Assembly (NCBI GenBank): GCA_030272585.1
Contig: BSYQ01000003.1
Coordinates: 1,922,001 to 1,986,000, forward strand
Reading direction: 5' to 3'
Origin: Bryopsis sp. KO-2023
Taxonomy: Eukaryota; Chlorophyta; Ulvophyceae; Bryopsidales; Bryopsidaceae
Length of the DNA: 64,000 nucleotides
Shown: one piece after another, positions 47,201-59,200 of the stretch
Position numbering within the stretch: position 1 is the stretch's first letter
Layout of the letters: every line of letters starts with the position of its first letter
Translations under genes and position numbers: made by a program
Notes under the pieces: model-generated
What the model saw: only the letters and a program-made list of their open reading frames with translations
Databases searched by the model: none
What the model was told of the DNA's origin: nothing

Positions 47201-50200
47201 CCGTCAAAGAACTGGATTTCGTGGGGCATTGGATTTCGGCCGACGGCATCTCCCCTCATCGCAGCAAGACCCAAGCCATTCAAGATTGGAAGCCCCTACA
47301 GTCTGTGCCGGAAGTGCGGAGTTTTCTGGGCATGGTGTCCTACTACCGACGCTTCATCAGGGAGTTTTCAAGGATTGCTGCTCCCATCCAGAAGCTCGTC
47401 AAGAAGGACCAAGCCTGGGAATGGGGTCCGGCCCAGACAGCAGCGTTTCAAGAGCTCAAGGACCGACTCACTTCGGCCCCAGTACTCTTGATCCCGGACC
47501 CGGCCAAGCCGTACGTTGTTGCCACGGATGCATCGGACTTCGCATTAGGAGCTACCTTAATGCAGGGCAGCAAGGAGGAAGGTTATCAGCCCATTGCATT
47601 TTTGAGCCGTTCCCTGAACTCAGCCGAGCAGAAGTATTCGGCCTACGAAAGGGAACTATTGGGCATCTCCTATGCTCTCGCCCAATGGCGTCACTACCTG
47701 GAAGGAGCTCCTGGTGGGACTACGGTGTATACGGATCACCTCCCAGCTACCCATTTTCTACAGCAACGCGTCCTTTCACGGACTCAAACGCGTTGGTTGA
47801 AGTCTGGATCGTTCCAGTCTATCAAGCCGAAGATTTTATATCTTCCGGGCCGAGCCAATTTTGTGGCCGATGCGCTTTCTCGCAAGCCACAACTCCGGCT
47901 CAATGCGATTTTGGGGGCCAAAATCTCGCCCGGGGAGGCACAAGACTGGCAAGCCGCCATAAAGGAGGACCCTATTCTTCGACCAATCGTGACCCAACTT
48001 GAAGAGGGACGAGCAGTGCAGGGGTACACCCTGACCCCAGATGGACTGCTCATGTATCAAGCCAAGGACGTTGGAGCCGAGCCGAAACTCGTTGTGCCGG
48101 TTTCTAAGCGCCAGGTGGTATTGCACGACCACCACGATGTGCCGATGGCGGGACATCCAGGGAAAGCTCGGACAGCCGAGCTTGTGAGCCGAAGACATTG
48201 GTGGAGAGGCTGGCGCCGAGCCGTGAACCACTATGTCGAATCGTGCCCCACTTGCCAAATGATGAAGACCGAGAATTCTAAGCAGAAAGGGTTGCTACAC
48301 CCTCTGCCAGTTCCGGCCTACAAGTGGGAGCAGCTGACGACCGACCTCGTTACTGACTTACCGAAGTCTAACGGGTACACGGCCGTGGCTGTCTTTGTGG
48401 ATCGGCTCACGAAGATGTGCAAGTTCGTCCCGTGCACCAAGGAGGTTTCGGCGAAAGGATATGCCGAGCTCTTTCTCTCCAAAGTATTCCCCACCTCAGG
48501 GATACCGGAAGTTATCGTGTCTGACCGAGACCCAAGATTTACGAGCCAGTTCTACAAGGAGTTGTTTCGGCTCGTGGGCACCGATCTAAGGATGTCGACC
48601 GCTCACCATCCGCAATCTGATGGACAGAGCGAAGTAACAATCCGAACACTGGAGAACTTCCTTCGGCCCTACATTGAAGCGAGGCCGGAGACATGGAGCG
48701 AATACCTCAGCACGGCCGAATTTGCTGCAAACAATTCGGTCAACGCCAGCACCAAATACACCCCTTTCTACCTGATGTATGGGCAACACCCAAGAGGCCT
48801 GGAGGCCGACCGGCCGAGTACTAACGTGGAGGCGGCCGAGGCCATGGTGAGCCGAATGAACCGAGACCTGGAGGAGGCCAAAGCAAACTACGCTTCGGCC
48901 CAGGAGACCATGTGTGTGAGCGCCAACAAAAAGAGGCGACATGTGGAATTCGCAGTGGGACAGGAGGTTTGCCTCCGAAGTGCCCACCTCCCTCTGGCCG
49001 TAACCAAGCACATTCCGGCCAAGGTCAGGCGAAGGTTCATCGGGCCGTTCAAGGTTGAGGCCGTAATATCACCAGTGGCCTATAGGCTCGACCTCCCACC
49101 AGGCTGGAGGCTTCACCCTACATTCCACGTCTCCAAGCTCAAGGAATACAAGCGGTCCGAGGAGTTCGTGCGGGATGCACCTCCCGGCCCGGCTCTTATC
49201 GATGAGCTGGATGGAGAAGAGGAATACGAAGTGGAGGCTATTGTCAGGGAGAAAGGAAAGGGAAGAGGAAAACGTTATTTGGTTTGCTGGAAAGGATACC
49301 AACCCCATGAGGCAACATGGGAGCCGAAGGAGAGTCTGACACATTGTTCAGATCTGCTGGCCGAGTTCGTTGCACGAACGGGCCGAGCATGACTGAAGGA
49401 AGCTTCTGATGCAACTGACGAGGGTGATGGGGGAGTTGGAAGTCATGATGACGAACTGATGAGGTCAACCTCGGCCGGAATGGGACGGTACCTCAAACGA
49501 GGCGGTACCTCGGAAGTTCGGAGGGAATTCCCATCCCTCGTCACATCAGAGTGTACCTTTCAGTTGCGCACTGTGTCTGACCGGTACCTCATCGGCGAAT
49601 TTAAGGAGAAGTAACGAAGGCGCTACAGAAAGCCTTTGTTTGATTGAGTCAGAGAAAAAAAAAAAAGGAGAGAGAGCCCACACGGCCGAACACAGAAAAG
49701 AAAGGAAAGAGGAGCCATGGATCTGACAGCGGCCAACTTGGAGCGATTTCTGCAGGACGCGCGACAGTCCACTGAGCAGAAGAACAAGCTCGAGGCCGAA
49801 CTTGCCGAATGGCAAAATAGGGCCAACGAGGCGGAGAAGCGGGCAAAAGCCGCTGAGGAGAAAGTGGCTCAGTTGGAGGAACAGCTGAAAACGCAGCGCT
49901 TGGATGCGTTTCGGCAAGCAGCAGTGTGGGGGCAGGAAAGGGAAAGGCTGGCGAAAACAGCCATGGCCGAAGCTATCGACACTCTCAATCGTGGACTGCA
50001 GCGTATGGAAATGGACCAACCTCTGGCCGGGGAAAAAGAAAAAGAAAAAGAGCACGTGGAAACCGAAACAGTGGAGGACTCGGTACAAGAAGAAGTCGCT
50101 GCGGAGAGGCCACCAGAGGGACCATCGTCAACCCCACTGAAGGTGGTGGTCCCGCGACGAAAGAGGTCGAGGAAGCTCAAAGGCCGAGGGGTGGGGAGGT

Positions 50201-53200
50201 TCATCCTGGATGAGGCCATGGAAGTGGACCAGGCTGAGGCCGAGGGGGAAGATGAGCAGCAGCTCTGGGATTACACGGAAGATCCCTACGCTGACTTGGA
50301 GGACGCTCTTCCCCCGAGGCCGAAGCCTGGTCCCGTGCTGCTATCCGGGAGTGAGGATGACCTCATTTCGGAGGAGCCTCCGAAAACGTCGTCCCTACCT
50401 CCACCACCACCTCCAGCACCTGCTCCGTCCACGTTCGCCTGCGCTGCTTGCGCATATCCGCGGGAAGCTCCCCGCCCTGGTTTGGATCGGGTGCTCTGCA
50501 ACAAAGGGCATCTTTTGTGCAAAAAACACAATGTGGGGTTGAGGATCGCGGCACGAGCAGGAGCTCTCATCTCGGCCGACGAGTCGGGAGGACCTTACCT
50601 CCCCCGCATACAGGATCTCATCGGTGAGGGAGACCAAGGCGTCAGGCCGATCCTCCCATTCGACGCCCCACTCCCGGATTGTCCAAGCTGTACCAAGGAG
50701 TCGTTAAAAGGTCGCTGGCCGGGCAAGCTCAAAGAGCAGATCGGCACCTGGAATACTCAGTATTTCCAGGCTCTCGGCTTGGAACTCCCAGGAGCAGCCA
50801 GATCGCACCGCCAGCCGAGCCACCCACCACCATCACCAGACCAACCATCAGCACCTTCCTCGGCGACTCGCCTTCCGCTCCCTCCACGTAGCCCAGCAAC
50901 GTCCAAGCGGCATGGGCCGAGAACCAGGTCGCAGAAATAGGCGAACTGGGGTCGGGAACGAAAGAGAGAAGGGCAAGGGATGTTTGGGTGTTTTACAGTG
51001 TGATGGCCTGGGATTGGGCTGAGTTTCTGTTGATTTTACTTTTCTGGATAAGGGACATTCAGGCCCAGAACTGGGTTATTTTGTTTTGAGTTCTGACCCA
51101 ATGGTTTTTTTTATACAATGGTTTTTATACAGTGGGTTGGCCAGGCTGGGTCAATCACCTGCTTTCTGGATACTTATAAGGGAATCTGAATTTGGACCTT
51201 ATGGGTTGTTTTGTGCAAACAGTTAGCTGGTTTACAGTACATGATTCGGCCTGCAGGTGGCAGCCTTATCATTTGGTTGATTTTTGTTGATAATTCGCTT
51301 AGAGTTTTTGAACACTCTTTTAATTTCAGCGAAGGTTAAACATTATTTGACTCCCTTAAAAGCTAAAGGCTTGTTGGATGCCTTGAAAGCGTTTTGTGTG
51401 TGTCTATGCGTATGTGTGAGTGTAACCCCCAAATTTCGGTTACTTGGGTACGCGAGGCGCGTACTTGCGTGGGGGGGGAGTGGTTGATACGAACGTCCGT
51501 CGTATGACACGCGGTTCGGCCCACTCACCCAACACGTGGTTCGGCCTGACAGTAGTCGGACCGAACCAGCTCACCATCATCATAGCCACACATTAAGGGA
51601 GAGGGCCAGGCCGCCTCTGAGGTGGCAACCCTCAGTTCGGCCTGGAGCCTCACATTCAGCTTAGGGTCCATTAGGACACGGCCAAGGGGCCATTAGGACG
51701 CTGAGTTGGATGAAAGGGTTGGACAGGCTGTCGGCCCGGCCGAATACTTATTCGGCCCGGACCACAGCCTTATTGTAACTTGGACTATTGTAAAGATCCT
51801 TGTTTGAGAAAGTCTTTCCGTGCTCTAGACGTAAGTCCACTCGACTAGTCTATTTGTTCCACGTTTGTATCACCCAGAATGCTTTTTGATCAACTTTATG
51901 AGCTCATAAGCACAAGAGAAACAGTCAGATGGAATGTGGGGTATTAGTCTGTTCTGTAGTAGGTCTTGTCTTGGTTTCTTGGGAGGGGTGCCGATAATAG
52001 CGGAGACAGGTGCTGGATGTTTTTTGAGGGCGAGCACGGGTGTGGAGAAGGGGCAGGAAAGCACAGGATCAGGCAGTGGTAAATCCTATGATGCTTCCTG
52101 TTGGCAAAGATATATCTTTATATCTTTATTATATAATCAACCCTGAGCTGCCGAAGGTCTGGTTAGTTGAGAAAATACAATGTTAGGTATCGTTCATTTA
52201 TTTTATGGCTGTGAATGTACATGTATATTGTCTTGTCCTAGCTAAACAGAGACGCTGTGTGTTTCAAGGAGAACTCAGTATTGTGAAAATTAAGTCATAT
52301 TCTATGGGAATTCGAGTGAAGGAGCAGAGGGAATAGCCAGCATTATAAAAAAAAATATCGTTGCATGTGGCTTTGTCATTAATATTGTTCACGAGGTTCT
52401 CCCAGCCGAAGGCAGCAGGCTGATATCAACCAAATTTGGAGCATCTGTGTAGCTTCTGTTAGGATGGTTGCTATATATGAGTTTTGGGGATCTGATTGGG
52501 GTTATGAGTTTAGGAAAGGTTGGCCTGAAAAGAGAGAGAAGAAGAAACATAGAGTGGGGTTTTGTACTGTTTTTTGCATGTGTGAGAGGGGAGAAGCTAT
52601 GAAAGGGAGAATTCTGATGGATGTCTTTGTAATTTTGATCGATTTGTAATTATGACTATTGTGTGTGCTCCCAAATTGTCCATTGTTTCAATCTAATTCA
52701 ATGAGAAATTAGAAAATGTGTTGAATTAGACAGAATTGGCAAGCACTAATGATGATTCAATTGGAGGAATCGAACAAATTATTGCGGTCAATCTTGTGTT
52801 ACGTAACAATTATAAAAGATACGTATCCCGAACACGTGAAAGACCTTTCCAATCCTACGTGGGTTCTTTTCGCCACGTCACCATGACAACCAGAGCGAGG
52901 GTCCATCCCACCCACGACTAGTCGTGACGACGCCAAAAATCGACGAAATTTGTCGTGGGAGGCGTCGTGGTAGCGCCACGACACTCCTCTCGCAGTGTCG
53001 TCACGATGCTCCACGATGCCTACCACGACCCTCACAAGCGAACCACGACTAGTCGTGGCGACACCCCTTTCTACTTGTGAATTGGCGCCTCGGCTGCAGT
53101 TGTATTGCATGGTTTTTCTACTGTCAAGTTGTTGCACGATAGATCCACGCCTCTTGAGCTAGGTAACTTGTTGGTGCTTGCAGGCAAAAAGTCAGATCCT

Positions 53201-56200
53201 ACAGTCACCTACACGAAGGTGGAAGCAGCAGAAAAGACCGTGGTTGCGGCACCGAAGAAGATCGTGGTGGAAGAAGTTTCTGCCCCACCTCTTCCCCCGC
53301 CGACAAAGAAGGTGATCATCGAAGATCCAGCGCCGCCAACAAAGAAGGTGGTTGTTGAAGACCCAGTGGAGGTGCGCGATGGCTGAGGCAGGAGTGGTGG
53401 AAGTTCTGGTGCTTGTTTTCTGTTTCCCGACACACCGGCAGGTGTGTCGCTTTCATCGATTCGAAAAGAAAAGAAAAGAATTTTATGGTGTATTTTAGAG
53501 TGGCAAGAAGGGAGGTTCCGTGGTGGTGGTGGAATCAGCTGGAAAGAAAGGTGCCAAGCCTGTTGCTGTGATTGATCCAGCTCCAGCTTTGGATCCCACC
53601 CCGACACCAGCCCCAGTAGACGGTACCCCAAGTGGAAGAAGTGGCGGCGGCCGTGGTGGCGGCGGCGGTGGAGTTGATGGTGTCGCTGTAAGTTTCTGCG
53701 TCACGTTGGATCGTTTCATGTTGGATTGCGTCTGAAAAAAAAGTGTTTCCTTCGATTCTGCAGGGTATGTGGTTTTGAGGAAGTGGAGGATGAGTTCCAT
53801 TTTCTTTATGTGTGTCCGGCATATAATTTTTTGCGTATTCGCTGGTCGGAGTTTTTCCGTTGTCGCAATCTTTTCTTTCTCTTCAATAGGGTTGATCAGA
53901 TTAAGGTTGCACGTATGTTGAAGGATTTTTTCCTCTTACGGAGGGCTGTCTTGTGTATTCGGGAGGACAATGCTGCGGGTTCTTCTTAAACATGATGCTG
54001 CTAGAGTTCCGACTCGAGCTTCCTTGGGTTCGGCGGGCTATGACCTTTATTCGCCCCAGGATTATGTTATTCCAGCTTGGAATAACGGTCTGGTTGATAT
54101 GGGTGTGGCGGTTGAAATCCCTCAAGGTTATTATGGTCGGTTGGAAATTCGTTCGGGTCTCTGTGCCGGGTTCAAGTTATTTCTGGGTGCTGGGGTTATT
54201 GACAGTGACTATAGGGGTTCTTTGATTGCGGTTCTTTTTAACTTCTCCTCTGAAGATTTTTACATTAAAGCGGGTGATAGGGTGGTTCAATTACTTTTGG
54301 AAAAAATTGTTACTCCTCAAGTAATTATTGCAGATTCTTTGTGATACAAAGTCGAGGCCCCAAAGGGCCGGGTGCCTTTGTAGGGATCACGAGGTTGTTG
54401 AGGGAGAATAAGAGAGTTAGGTTTGTGGTTTAGGGACGGTACTTATAGGGTCTGTCCGGGACGAGATCGAGGGATCTCGTCCCCGTCCCAGTCGATCAAA
54501 CTGAGTCAACTGGGATGGACAAGATCTCGTCCGACCAAATGGTACGGAAGTAATCCAGTCACGGACAACCACTACGAACATAAAATGTTCGTATCAACTA
54601 CTCCCTCCCCCCACGAGTTCACGCCCTCGTGAATGTGGGGGGTTAGACCAAAACCTTCCCTGTGTTTTCTTAAAGGAATATCACTGAACAATAATATAGT
54701 CCAAAACTTGTCCCTCGTTCAATATTCACTTCCCTCCTTCACGTCTCTCAAAAACAAATTCCGTTTGTACTCCACTCTGTGAAGTCCACAACCGTTCTTT
54801 CAAATCCGAAACAATATCCTGACGACTAGTGTCGTTCCTCTTGAAATCAACTGAACATTTATACCCCACAGTGCTTTCCACAAGTGTGGTCGTTCATCCT
54901 ACAATTCCTTACTCAGTGCATTATCCAACCACAGTCGAAATATCCAGGTCGATACTGGGCGCTGTACCTATTGGCTTGCAGCGAAAAATATCTCGACACT
55001 TCGACTGGCATAATGCCGATAAAACAATCAACCATAAACACAAATATAAAGTTCCCGACCACCGGAACCACAAAAATCAAAGGGAACAAGTAAACTCAAC
55101 TGTCCCGCATAAACTCGGTTTGTCCAAAAAGACTTGGCCGAATACCTGTGACCTCGACTCACTTTTTCAGGCAGAACTGCTTCAGTACTTTTTCGACTAC
55201 TCTGAAACAACCTTCGGTGGATAGCCTGTTTAATTTCGCATCCAACGGTACCTTGTACAAGTCATTTGGATCAATAGTCGCTTAGTTATGCCTTCTCGGA
55301 CGTAGTCGTCCGAGTTCAAGGTTTGCCCTTCTGTTGGTCCTTGGTCATCCGGAGTGTCGTCCGTGTTGCCAGAAGTGTTCGTCCGCAACATCTTCTCACG
55401 CTGATTTCTCTCACATGGTGTCTGAGGATTTGTTCCTCTCCTTGGTGATGTGGTGATGATGATCATTGTGAAGTCAGGGTTGTCTCCTTGGGTGGTAGCG
55501 TTTTGCTGCAGGGTGGTACGTGGTCGCCAAAAGTCTCGTCTACCATGTCCGAAGTGTGCGTCAGCTTCTTCGTTCAGGCGCGCCTTTGGTCTACTTCGTC
55601 CACTGGCCTCTGCACCAGTCGCGTCGAGAGGTGCTCAGTGACGACTCGTCCTCAACGCCAGTGCACTGTACCGTTCGTCCACACTCGTAAAAGCTCGTGC
55701 CTTGCGCCAGTCACCTCGTCCGCTCGCTTCTGCGCTGTCCAGGTGCTGGTCCTGTTGATTTCTCAGTTGCATCGTGCCCAAGGCTACATTATCGACTCGG
55801 ACGAGTGCTGGTGCGTGTGCCTATTGGCGAAGCGTTTCCACCTTCGTCCATAGCTGACTCGATCACCCGTTTGGTACGAGCATGGCACACTTTGAAGTGT
55901 CATTCGTTCGACTGGGACAGTGGGGGTTCAACTTGGCCGACGTTCCCAGCCTGACGGACTCTCGTCCAACAAACTGTTCTTTTCCGGTCAGCTCACTCCT
56001 GTCCCCGTTCAAAGGTCTCCTCTGCCCGGCCAGCGAACTCTTGTCTTCGTTCGACGAACTCTTTTGTTCGGACAGTGAAGTCTTGTCCCCGACCGACGAA
56101 CTCTTGTTGTGTGACGACTTCTTTGCCCGTTCGATAAACTTCTTTCCTTCACTGACGACAACTATTGTCACGCTTCACATGGCTTTTGTTTCAGTGGCGT

Positions 56201-59200
56201 TGGTTCAAGTCCTGCTCGTACCCTGTCTTCCTGAACCAGACCTTCAGTCCCTGACTTCCACAGTTCTTTTGTCAACAGCTTGTTACTTCAAGTCTTTACC
56301 ACTTCTTCTGCATCTGTGAGTTTCTTCGTCCAAGGGTCCTTCTCCTTGGGCCATTTCCAATTTCCTTTCGTTTTAGTCCAGCCAATAGATCTTCATCCAT
56401 TGCTTAATTCCCGCTGGTATCACGACCATTCTGTCCCGTTCCTTTTCGTCGTCTTGGTCGTCCTTTTTAGAGGTCACTGTTTTCGCCGACCTTCTTCCAT
56501 CAAAAGACTTTCTCCTGGTTCCATTAATGGACTCAAACTGTCTCGCTCGATCGTCATATCATCGAACTCTTCTTCACATCAATAAGCTTTGTCTTGCTCT
56601 TCTCTCGGGTCAATCTATCCAGTTCGTACGAGCTGGAGACACCTCACCAAACTCGTGGCAGCGGACTCGATCCGTCCCATTCCGGCCCTCCACTGGGACG
56701 AGTTTGACTTTACACTCACTCCGTCTCCACCCTCCTCGTACGGGTCTTCCTGAATAGTCTTGACTTTCGTCTCAAAGCACAAGACAAGCTTATGTTCCAA
56801 GATATCTTGATTCCAGGCCCAAGCCTAAACGTCACTAGAACATGAATTCTTCGAGCTTTTGTTTCCCCTCGATGGTCCACATCTTGTAGAGCTTAGCTCG
56901 TGTACAGAATTCCCTTTACGCTTTCTTCGAGCTCCAATTTCAATCGAGCTCCTCGTCCACAATCACTTCTAGGTTCAGTGATCGTACTCGTTGATATGTA
57001 CTCCCTGTTCTTGAGCTGAGATAGCTTGGTGATGTGTGTGGATAATCCTTTATTGTGCCTCAAGTGTATCCATGTATTCGAGCCTTAGGAAATTCCTTTT
57101 CCGACCGTATTTATACTTGGTACAAACTTGTGCATCTTTGATCCTCCTATCGTTCGCAATCAGCTACGGCCGCGAATCTCATGAACTGTGTTTAGCTCTT
57201 CTTGAGACTCATGGTGATGTGCTCCTCCTTGTTTGGTGAAGCGAGGTCGGTTCAGCAACCTTTCCGCCGGCGTCCTGGCGTATCCTCATACCATCACCCA
57301 GTCCATTTCGATTGCCCGAGCAAGATGGTCCACGATCCTTCCTCTGCCGTGATACCTCTTGTGTTCGGCGTGATCAAGTCGGCTCAACAACTGTCCTTGG
57401 TGTTGCTAGCCTCTGGTGTGGCTCGTTGGCCACGTAGCGCAATGCAAACCTCTTTAGGTCCGCATGTTGGTTCGAACTGGTGGAGAAGGAAAAGCGTCCG
57501 GCTCCGTTGGGACGATCCCACCAGTATAATTACTTTGTTCAATGGGCTGGTTCCCTTTTTATCGCATGTCGTTCCACTTCTGCATCCACTTGTGCCTCCT
57601 CCCCCAACGAGTTTTGGCCCTCCAAAACGTTGGTAAGCCAAATGGCCAGCAGATTTGTTTTGGCCACAGGATGTGTAGCGTCCGAAGAGGAGTGAGCAGG
57701 ATCACAAGCAGCCTCTTCTCATCGAAGAAACAGGTCAACTCCGCAGATCCAGTGTTGCTGAGAACTCCACTGACGACTGTTGTGTTTTTCTTGAGACTCG
57801 TTTGGGTGGTAGGTAAGTTCGCCCTCCACGTCCAAAACACGTTCAAAGCACGCCCCAAACGCTCCCTGGCCAAAGCATGAATCCTGCTCAAAGCACGCCC
57901 CCTGAGCCATTGGCCCTGGCCCTGGTCTTCGTTCACATGAGGTGTAGGCGTCGTCTCAGCTCAATGGTGTACTCAATGCTATTCCTGCAGTGTCCTGTCA
58001 ATACTCGTTTGGCAGCAAGCGTCCTGTCCTCGTTGAACGGTCTCCACACACTCCATGTTGGTCCTGGTTCATGCGTCGTCGAAACGAACTTCTGTCTTCA
58101 TGTCGTCCGACTCGAAGCTCTTTCTCGAGTGCATGAACACATGTCCCTGAGCATCCTGCTCGGTGACTCCAACTCAATAGTATTCCAATTGCCTCTTAGC
58201 AGAAATATAACTAGTCAGTGACGTAAACGCATGGGGATATAATCGTCCAAAATCAGAATAAGGTCGAGGTCTGTCCTGTTTATCGTTCAAAATCGACCCC
58301 AAGGCTAACATATCTGTGAAAATCTCACAATAGCTTCTTTCTTTTTTTTTTTTTTCCTTTTGTCAAAGCAGCCTTCCTCTTTCCAGAGGTATTCTTTTTT
58401 TTTCGAACATGCAACCCCAAATGTATGACAGTCCGTTTTCTTTTGCAACCAAAACCTATTCGTTCAAAAGAAACCTGCCATTTGTCGTTGAGTCGAAAAC
58501 TCCATATCGAATAAAAAATTGTAAACCCCAAAAGAACCCAAAATCTTTCGTTCTGTACCAGAACTCTTAACTATCTAAAACCTTTTCGAACCAAAATAAA
58601 CGCTACGCTCGACCACCTGACCGTCCTACTAGACGAAGTTTCAGACTTCAGGAGCGTCGGCCCTCTTCACAGCCCACACTGTGAAGGAACACGTTCTGCC
58701 TGCCCCTTGGCTAGGCCCCAAAAGAACGCTGCCTTGTTTTCCTCAACATGGCTGTATCCACGTTCGACCTTTCGAACTGGATAGCTCTCTGTTGCATTCG
58801 CTCCTTTGAACACAACCTTCGTCCGACCCTATTCGGACGAGTATTCTCCTAGGTGCGCCCCGGGCGTCTGTGACGTCGCTCCCGTTGCATGCAGGCAGGC
58901 ACCTTGCATTCCCCTCGAATGCTAACTTCGTCATTAAGGACGGCGTTCATGCTCGTCCAGCCGCGTCCCATACGTGGGATCGTCCCGCGGTGCGAAGACT
59001 CTTTCTCTCTCTCGTGATAACTTTCCCCAGGTCACCCTTTTAACCTTTTTGTTGTTTTTCCCCTGTCGTTCTCCCGGTCTCCGTTCCTCCTTGCTTTGTC
59101 CTCTCAGTCACTGTGCATCATCCTCTTTGCATGCGCATTTCTTGTTCCATGGATTGCACGCAAGGCTCTTCAAGCTTCAGGCATCGTTGCATAGTGTACC

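Larger units (their letters stand above)
42386..51872 (+). mobile_element. Ty3/Gypsy chromovirus, looks whole
   Basis: A 9,487-bp element with two 388-bp LTRs, a 5-bp duplication CCCAG (42381-42385, 51873-51877), a primer-binding site, a polypurine tract and overlapping long frames for a Gag-like protein and a Pol polyprotein ending in a chromodomain, plus a short frame before gag and an extra frame after pol. The LTRs appear identical by eye and the main frames are open, so insertion is very recent. It is nested in the CACTA-like element. Solo LTR 40543-40930 belongs to the same family. Confidence 0.95.
41343..53079. mobile_element. CACTA-like (EnSpm-type) DNA transposon, non-autonomous, hosting the chromovirus
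   Basis: Terminal inverted repeats CACAAGTAGAAAGGGGT at 41343-41359 and its complement at 53063-53079, flanked by the 3-bp duplication AAT (41340-41342, 53080-53082). CAC termini, 3-bp duplication and dense subterminal repeats of CACGAC/GTCGTG (about 41365-41455 and 52913-53060) are the CACTA hallmarks. Without the nested LTR element its own DNA is about 2.25 kb, with no transposase recognisable. Exon-like pieces at about 41880-42385 (one frame reads AIQDLEKSLGKGIQIG) could be captured host sequence. It interrupts intron 1 of the secreted-protein gene. Confidence 0.75.

Noticed and set aside
47190-48002. 270-codon frame
   Set aside because: Shadow of pol on the same strand; the pol frame carries all conserved motifs.
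41343-53079. hAT or Mutator origin of the large DNA element
   Set aside because: The duplication is 3 bp (AAT) and the ends are CAC with subterminal repeats, which fits CACTA and not the 8-bp or 9-bp families.
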